NCBI RefSeq assembly: GCF_000204055.1
Contig: NW_006768846.1
Location: forward strand, 186,001-250,000
DNA from: Melampsora larici-populina 98AG31
Taxonomy: Eukaryota > Basidiomycota > Pucciniomycetes > Pucciniales > Melampsoraceae
Length of the DNA stretch: 64,000 nucleotides
Direction: 5' to 3'
The position numbers and the translations under genes are program-made. The notes beneath the pieces were generated by a model. It did not search any database and was not told the origin of the DNA. It was given only the letters and a program-made list of their open reading frames with translations. This document shows, piece by piece, positions 58,686-64,000 of this stretch. The number at the start of each line of letters is the position of its first letter. Position 1 is the stretch's first letter.

Positions 58686-61192
58686 TCATTCTTCCATTTC
58701 AACATAATTGGCTGGGAATAAACCTCGAGCTCCACTTGGGTCAGTTCCAGTCCACCAATCTTCTGAAGAAAACTCGATTTCAACAATCATTTCTCCTTCT
58801 TTGAAGCCTAAAGACAGTGACAGAATTCGATCTTGAGTGAGCTGCCAGACAAACTTACCAAAACATACACGCGGTGGCCGAATGTCAATAGGCAAACAGT
58901 ACTTACTGATTTCATTGTCTTCACCAGCTTCATATTCGTATGCAGCGATCGCACATGGACCTTGATCTTTTTCAGGCTCTGAGGTGGCAGGTGGTGCAGG
59001 TGGTGCAGGTGGTGCAGGTGGCGCTGGAGGAGCAGGTGGCGCTGGAGGAGCGGGAGCAGATACTGGTGGGACAGGCGCAGATACTGGTGGGACAGGCGCA
59101 GATACCGGTTCCTCTTCTACAATGACCTCTACATAGTTGGCTGCTCTCACATAACAAAATGACACATCAAAATGGTATCCGACAAGGCAGTTCTTAGGCA
59201 CTTCAATCTCAAGCAATACATACCTGGAAATAAGCCCTGTTTGGTCCCATCGGCTCCCACGCCACTCCACCAGCCCTCGTCGAGCATTTCTATTTGCTCA
59301 ATAATTTCGCCCTCGACTAGATCCATCTCATTCTCTTCAGCCTGAATTCAAAACAACGGATCGGCCAATAATGAGCAGGAGTAAGGTATAATATATGGGA
59401 CGTCTTGGTCATACCTTCTCGTATTCATATGATACCACAGCGCGTATGCCCACTCCCGAAGCTGCAGCATCGGCAAGATCAGAAGCTAGGGCAAGAGTCT
59501 CCATCTTCTGATGCATAACAGCTTCTTCAACTTCTGGGGCTCGATGATCGACCTCATGATCTTCAAAGGTAGCTTCAGGTATCGGCGGTGGTGGCGGAGA
59601 CGGGGGTGCAGGCGCAGGGGGTGGTGGTGGTGGCGGCGGCGGCGGTGGTGGTGGCGGGACTGAGACAGGAGATAATTGTTCTTCCGCGTGGATCTCCCGT
59701 ACAGATGGCGCGTCGAAATCGTCATCGACAGGCCTATTTTGTGGAGGAGCATATGTGCTAGCCGGCGGTCTGGTGGCAGAAGGAACATGAGGCGATTTGA
59801 AGGAGGAAGCATTATCGATTGCCGCGCGACTTCTAGCCTCCTCTTCTTCCGCTTGTCTTTTGTTGGCAGCTTGTCTTTCGGCCCACGTCAACTTCTTACC
59901 TGGACTGGTATTTGATGAAGTAGAATATGCCGTAGCTTGAGGCTGCATGAACGCCGACATCCTGTCTCCGAGTTTACCTGGCTTACCTAAGGACACAGGT
60001 GTGTACGCAGTGCCCTTAAAGATAGAGTAAGAAATTGTAAGTATACGTTTGCTAGGGAACGCATAGCAACTGTGACATTAGCTGACCACGTAGCCTGGGC
60101 GCCCATCATTCGAGTCTGTGTTGGAGGGAGTAGGAGCAGTTGGGGCTTTGGGAGTAGGCCGTGAGGAGAGGACAGGTGGTGGTGGAGACGGTGAGATCGT
60201 TGTAGCTTTGACAGTTGGCTCAAATCCATCATCGTCCATCGCTCTCGACACAGGCGCTCGGGAAAGTATGGAAGCAGCTGAAGGAGCTGTCCGCGCAGCC
60301 CGTATCTCGGCCAATTCGTTCTTCATGGGCGTGTAGGATGTACCGACAGGAGCGGGTGGGGTAGGTTTTTGTTTAGAAGTCATCGCAGCAATATCAGGAC
60401 GCCCGATAGGCTGATAATTTGTACCCTGTGAGTTGATCAAGATTAGTACTTGGTGATAATCTTGATAGACTTTGGTTCCTTACCACTGGAGCAGGAAGCT
60501 CTCTTTTCATGGGCTTTTCGTTATGGATACTATATTTTGCTCCGCTGGAGTCAATTACTTTCTTCAAGATGTGTTGAGGGTCAACATCGGCTTCAGAACG
60601 CGCATTGATTTGGACATGGTATCTAAATTTGAAGGAATTTTGTGCCAGTGAGTACGGATTTCAAGCTCATTAGATTGGAGCGCGGTAGATGTATCATTAC
60701 CCTTTGAGGAATTGCCCGACAGTGCTGGTGTGCGAATGGAAGAGACCTTTGCGAGACTCCTGTACACCATCACCACACTATAATTGATCGACAAGATCTC
60801 AAGGTCAAATATGAACTGAGAGAAGTTGTGTAGACACCAGTTGAATTCAACTCACCCAAGCGATGAAGACAAACTTGGTCAATTTTGAACCTGGGTCAGT
60901 AACCCTGACAAAAGCGTATTGCATTCGACCATCATTCCAACTCTCTTCGAGCTCTTCCAGTCCACCAGTGCCTTTCTCTTGCACCTTGAGGTCATTTGTC
61001 TGACCCACATATGAAAGCAAAACATAATCAATACCAGGGTCTGATGCAATGATACTTTGATACGCTTGACTGATCGCAGGATCTGAAATCCGAACTTGTG
61101 CCTACAAATGAGGGCAGCCGCAGTAATGTTGTGGTCAACTAAAGTCCAAAAGACCCGAGGAAATGAGGATAGCTGATTCGAGTGCTTACCAT
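58686..61192 (-). CDS. ABP1: Actin-binding protein Abp1 (ADF-H and two SH3 domains)
   Basis: Nine exons (61190-61192, 60856-61101, 60701-60777, 60484-60622, 60087-60425, 59415-60014, 59224-59341, 58907-59140, 58686-58807) join in phase to 625 aa. The first coding exon is only the ATG. The ADF-H domain spans about residues 1-150 (YVLLSYVGQTNDLKVQ, MQYAFVRVTDPGSKLTK, HVQINARSEADVDPQHILKK). The middle is Pro-rich with the Abp1 motif LTWAERQAANKRQAEEEE and a long polyproline run. Two SH3 domains follow: VVSYEYEKAEENEMDL ... GLFPANYVEV, and a C-terminal one, AAYEYEAGEDNEISFKEGEM ... GLFPANYVEMEE. Between them are VSAPVPP and APP repeats. Abp1 binds F-actin and Arp2/3 at cortical patches and supports endocytosis. 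Confidence 0.95.
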
Positions 61193-61309
61193 GATGATCA
61201 ATCCAAATTGATAATGCTTGTTGACCTTGATCGTTGATCATCAGGATAACCGATCAATCGAAATGAAAGCGATGAAGCTCGATTCGAGTTACATAAGAGG
61301 GTATGCTCT

Positions 61310-62110
61310 TAAGCTTAACTAAGCCCCTCTCGGACGAGCGAGTAGTCGAGAGAGGGGCTTAAATGGGACTCGCGTTTCATGGCGGGAGAGCTCCAGAAAT
61401 TAAGTACCTTTATGTACTTTTCTGGAGCTCTCCTCAAATACTCATTGTGGGATTTCTCAAGGTTCAGATATGTGTAGCTTCATGAGAAGCTACACAACCT
61501 CGTACCACTTTCAGCAAGATTTGTTGGAAGTAAGGGTATTCAAAACGGATTTCCAGTTTGTTGCAATGTGTAGCTGGCTATTTCAGACCAGGAGGCTGAA
61601 ATGGCAGCTTCGTCGGAAACTACCAATTTCTTGACAAAACACCACAAGGGTTTCGTCTTCGTAAAAACAATAAAGGACCTCGCGCCACCGGGATAAGTGT
61701 CCCTCGATATCCAAGGGTTTTGATGAATATCTTAAGGGTTTTAGCTTTTATCCATTTCGGCGGCAGTTTCGGCGAAGGACCAAACATCCAAATCTCGGTG
61801 AAGGCCAGTACAGGCCTGTACTGGCATGCTTAGGCTGTTACAGGAGGACGTAAGAAACCATTTGCGCAACGTTTCCTGAAAGCGTCACAGCTCTCAGTTG
61901 TTGATGAAAGTGGTACGAGGTTGTGTAGCTCCTCATGAAGGAGAACATACCTGAACCTTGAGAAATCCTACGGTGAGGAATTGAGGAGAGCTCCAGAAAA
62001 GTACATAAAGGCACTTAATTTCTGGAGCTCTCCCGCCATGAAACGCGAGTCCGATATAAGCCCCTCTGCGAGGGCGCGGCGAACGCGCTAGAGGGGCTTA
62101 GTTAAGCTTA
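61310..62110. mobile_element. Mutator-type foldback MITE, copy 2 (801 bp)
   Basis: It has the same TAAGCTTAACTAAGCCCCTC ends as the copy at 2220-2826, with a 9-bp duplication GTATGCTCT at 61301-61309 and 62111-62119. The inverted repeats are roughly 200 bp and contain two nested hairpins on each side: AAGCCCCTCT (61321-61330) with AGAGGGGCTT (61351-61360), and GGAGAGCTCCAGAAA with its complement near 61385-61434. No coding capacity. It lies about 110 bp upstream of the ABP1 start codon. Confidence 0.93.
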
Positions 62111-62119
62111 GTATGCTCT

Positions 62120-63403
62120 AAACCCATGGATTTTATGCTTGTATCCCGACTCAAACCCATCAGCACTTCAGGTTTCAGCCCAGCAATGATGACCTCGACC
62201 TCAAGGAAAACCTTCTGATTGCCGGACATTCCCCTCGGCGAGGCAGACTATGGGCCCTCCCCCATGGTCTAGACTGATCACAGATGGAGTCGGCATATCA
62301 TCATCTCAAACTCATTGCGAGACCAACATACCAGATCCTTAGCAAAAATCTTACTTCAGTCCTTGAATCTTGGACTCTTCAGGCAAGATGTTTTGCTGGT
62401 GGCATTCAACATTGATAAATCTACCTTACAATCCCAATTAGGACCTCGCTTCACGGCTGTCAAACAAGGTGTCTCTTCGATTCCTAGCCAGAAGAAATAG
62501 CGTAATATGGAAAATCGCTGTTTTGTTTACAATCATTCTTCAACTCATTTGCTATATTCTTGGACTCTCCTCAAGGACTTTCTGGAAATAGAACACATGA
62601 GTCTCGCTGTCGAACCAATTTTGTTCTTCGAGGACAAAGAAAAATATCCCGTAGCACCGATCATTTGATAAGCGCGACGAACTTATCTCCAATGGCATCG
62701 TCAAGGCCCGTAACGAAACCTGACCTTTCGAAACCATGAAACGGTGGTGATTCGAATGCGATGCAAGATGACCAAATCGCTGATTTGTTTTCTAAAGGCA
62801 GCATATGATATAGTTCGTGATGGATCTACATTCCCTTGCCACTAGGTCGGTCATGGTCTTCCTAAGCTTTCAATCCCATACATCTGCTTTGATAGGAACG
62901 CCTAATGAGTCTGATGCGTTCGAGGTCCACTGAAAAACTTATCTCGGTAGATTCAACCGCGATGTGAATCGGCCAAAGTCTGCGTGCATTCCTGCCGGGC
63001 TAGCAACTTCGACGGAAACTAGGATGATAATTGTGACTGGAGAACCTGGTCCTTGGAAGTAAAACCTGAGGTAATGCTGGGATCAGGTCGAGTATATGCG
63101 CAATGGATGGCTAAGAACGAGTCAACGTATCGAGAGTATGATACTTGGACTGTTAGGTAGATGAGAAAAGGCACATCTCATCTTATTCCATGTGCGATTT
63201 GCAGATCATCGGTCCTGATTTACCGTCGACACAGTTCTCTTAATTATTCGATGTATCCATTCTTCCTCATAAAAAGGCTCCCTTTCCATCTTTCCGTCTC
63301 AGTAGAAAACCATCCGAGTTCTTTTTATAATTATAATCCAAAAAAAATCTTCCAAATCAGCTATCTTGAATAATAATTCGATATCATTCACACACTCTAC
63401 ACT
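62120..63403. other. Intergenic, no gene recognised
   Basis: Short unsupported frames only (for example 62315-62500, 61 codons). The final ~250 bp, with TATAATTATAAT-like sequence near 63330, is probably the promoter of the hydroxylase. Confidence 0.45.
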
Positions 63404-64000
63404 ATGACTCCATCAATCACTCCTAACGCGACTGTGGCCAACCCTTTATTCGACCAAAAGGCTTCGAGTGAGGTCGACGTTCTCATCATCGGTGCTGTCA
63501 GTCCTCGTCTTTTTTTGCGAAACTGAATCTTTATCATCGAGGGTCCTCTTACACTTTATGTGCTGCGTCTGCGATCCGCTTCTCAGGGCCCTGCAGGTTT
63601 GATGGCTGCGGCTTGTTTAGCTCGCTATGGTGTTCACAACGTTAGGATTGTGGATAAGCGAGCGACCAAGGTTTGTTTGATCGCATCTTCTTGCCTCTCC
63701 CATGCTTTTTCCATCTCGTTTGAGAAAGTTCACTGAGACTCTTCTTCAACAAAATTGGACAGATATTTACGGGGCAAGCTGATGGCTTGAATCCCAGAAG
63801 TCTGGAGGTAGGCTTGATGTCTGTCTGAAAGTCCGTCCCTGAAGTTCGCTTTCTGAAGCCTCGTTCGTTTGCGTGTGGGTAGGTTTTACAAGCTCTGGGC
63901 ATCGGTACCCAAGTGATTGCTGAAGCAAACGAGCTTGGGGAGATATGTTTTTGGAATCCCAATGAGACTGGACGGATCAATCGTACAGCAAGGATCCCAG
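63404..64000 (+). CDS. FAD-dependent aromatic hydroxylase (phenol 2-monooxygenase type), 5' part
   Basis: Exons 63404-63496, 63587-63670, 63763-63807 and 63883-64000 (cut by the window end) join in phase. The FAD-binding Rossmann motif VDVLIIGAGPAGLMAA spans intron 1. It is followed by YGVHNVRIVDKRATK, IFTGQADGLNPRSLE and EANELGEICFWNPNETGR, blocks typical of phenol hydroxylases of fungi. These enzymes add oxygen to phenols using NADPH; the C-terminal thioredoxin-like part lies beyond the window. Substrate is unknown. Confidence 0.92.

Noticed and set aside
58940..59157. Repeat-rich frames on both strands near the ABP1 SH3 linker
   Set aside because: They are out-of-frame readings of the APP and VSAPVPP codons.
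1..64000. CRISPR arrays, bacterial operon signals, rRNA or tRNA genes
   Set aside because: None seen; the spliced genes show this is eukaryotic nuclear DNA. A systematic tRNA scan by covariance model was not possible here.

Overview
This is a nuclear fungal contig, most likely from a basidiomycete and probably a rust-type genome (Pucciniomycotina). Genes are split by many short GT-AG introns (about 55-90 nt), host genes are spaced by AT-rich intergenic DNA, and transposons make up a large share. The best lineage marker is an Ubc2-type adaptor (SAM, Ras-association and two SH3 domains), a basidiomycete form of Ste50. Species assignment is inference.

Layout: (1) 1-1519, a broken zinc-ribbon gene running off the left edge. 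(2) 2220-2826, a Mutator-type foldback MITE with a 9-bp target duplication. (3) 4305-7318, the Ubc2/Ste50-like MAPK adaptor. (4) 8665-13775, a complete 5.1-kb Tc1/mariner-class element with long, almost identical inverted repeats, a DD34E transposase and a second, unfamiliar 663-aa gene. (5) 14441-18426, a PIF/Harbinger element (dead transposase plus Myb/SANT partner) inserted inside a Harbinger MITE; a complete copy of that MITE lies at 20983-21127. (6) about 19700-20560, a decayed MULE transposase. (7) 23613-25719, a TEA/ATTS transcription factor. (8) 27610-29125, a nucleolar RRM protein (NIFK/Nop15). (9) 30822-36838, an intact Ty3/gypsy chromovirus-type retrotransposon with identical LTRs. 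(10) 37839-40057, mitochondrial succinyl-CoA:3-ketoacid CoA-transferase. (11) 40770-42858, a NAPE-PLD/Fmp30-type metallo-beta-lactamase. (12) 43554-45961, a Sel1-repeat protein with a CaaX end (chitin synthase regulator type). (13) 47479-50566, a large bHLH regulator. (14) 51096-55394, a second, apparently intact Harbinger element with an AT-hook partner gene. (15) 55895-57019, Vps24 (ESCRT-III). (16) 58686-61192, actin-binding protein Abp1, with another Mutator-type MITE just upstream. (17) 63404-64000, the start of an FAD aromatic hydroxylase.

The host genes do not form one pathway. Several relate to cell shape and signalling (Ubc2 adaptor, Abp1, Sel1/Chs4 type, TEA and bHLH factors) and several to lipid or ketone metabolism in mitochondria (SCOT, NAPE-PLD type). 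The strongest novelty candidate is the two-gene Tc1/mariner element with its hairpin cluster between convergent genes. Further items of note are a self-priming site and a -1 frameshift signal in the Ty3 element, the nested Harbinger insertion, and repeated TGA stops at apparent CGA codons in three dead elements or genes.

Exon boundaries were assigned by eye from GT/AG sites and reading-frame continuity. They have not been checked against transcripts or database searches.
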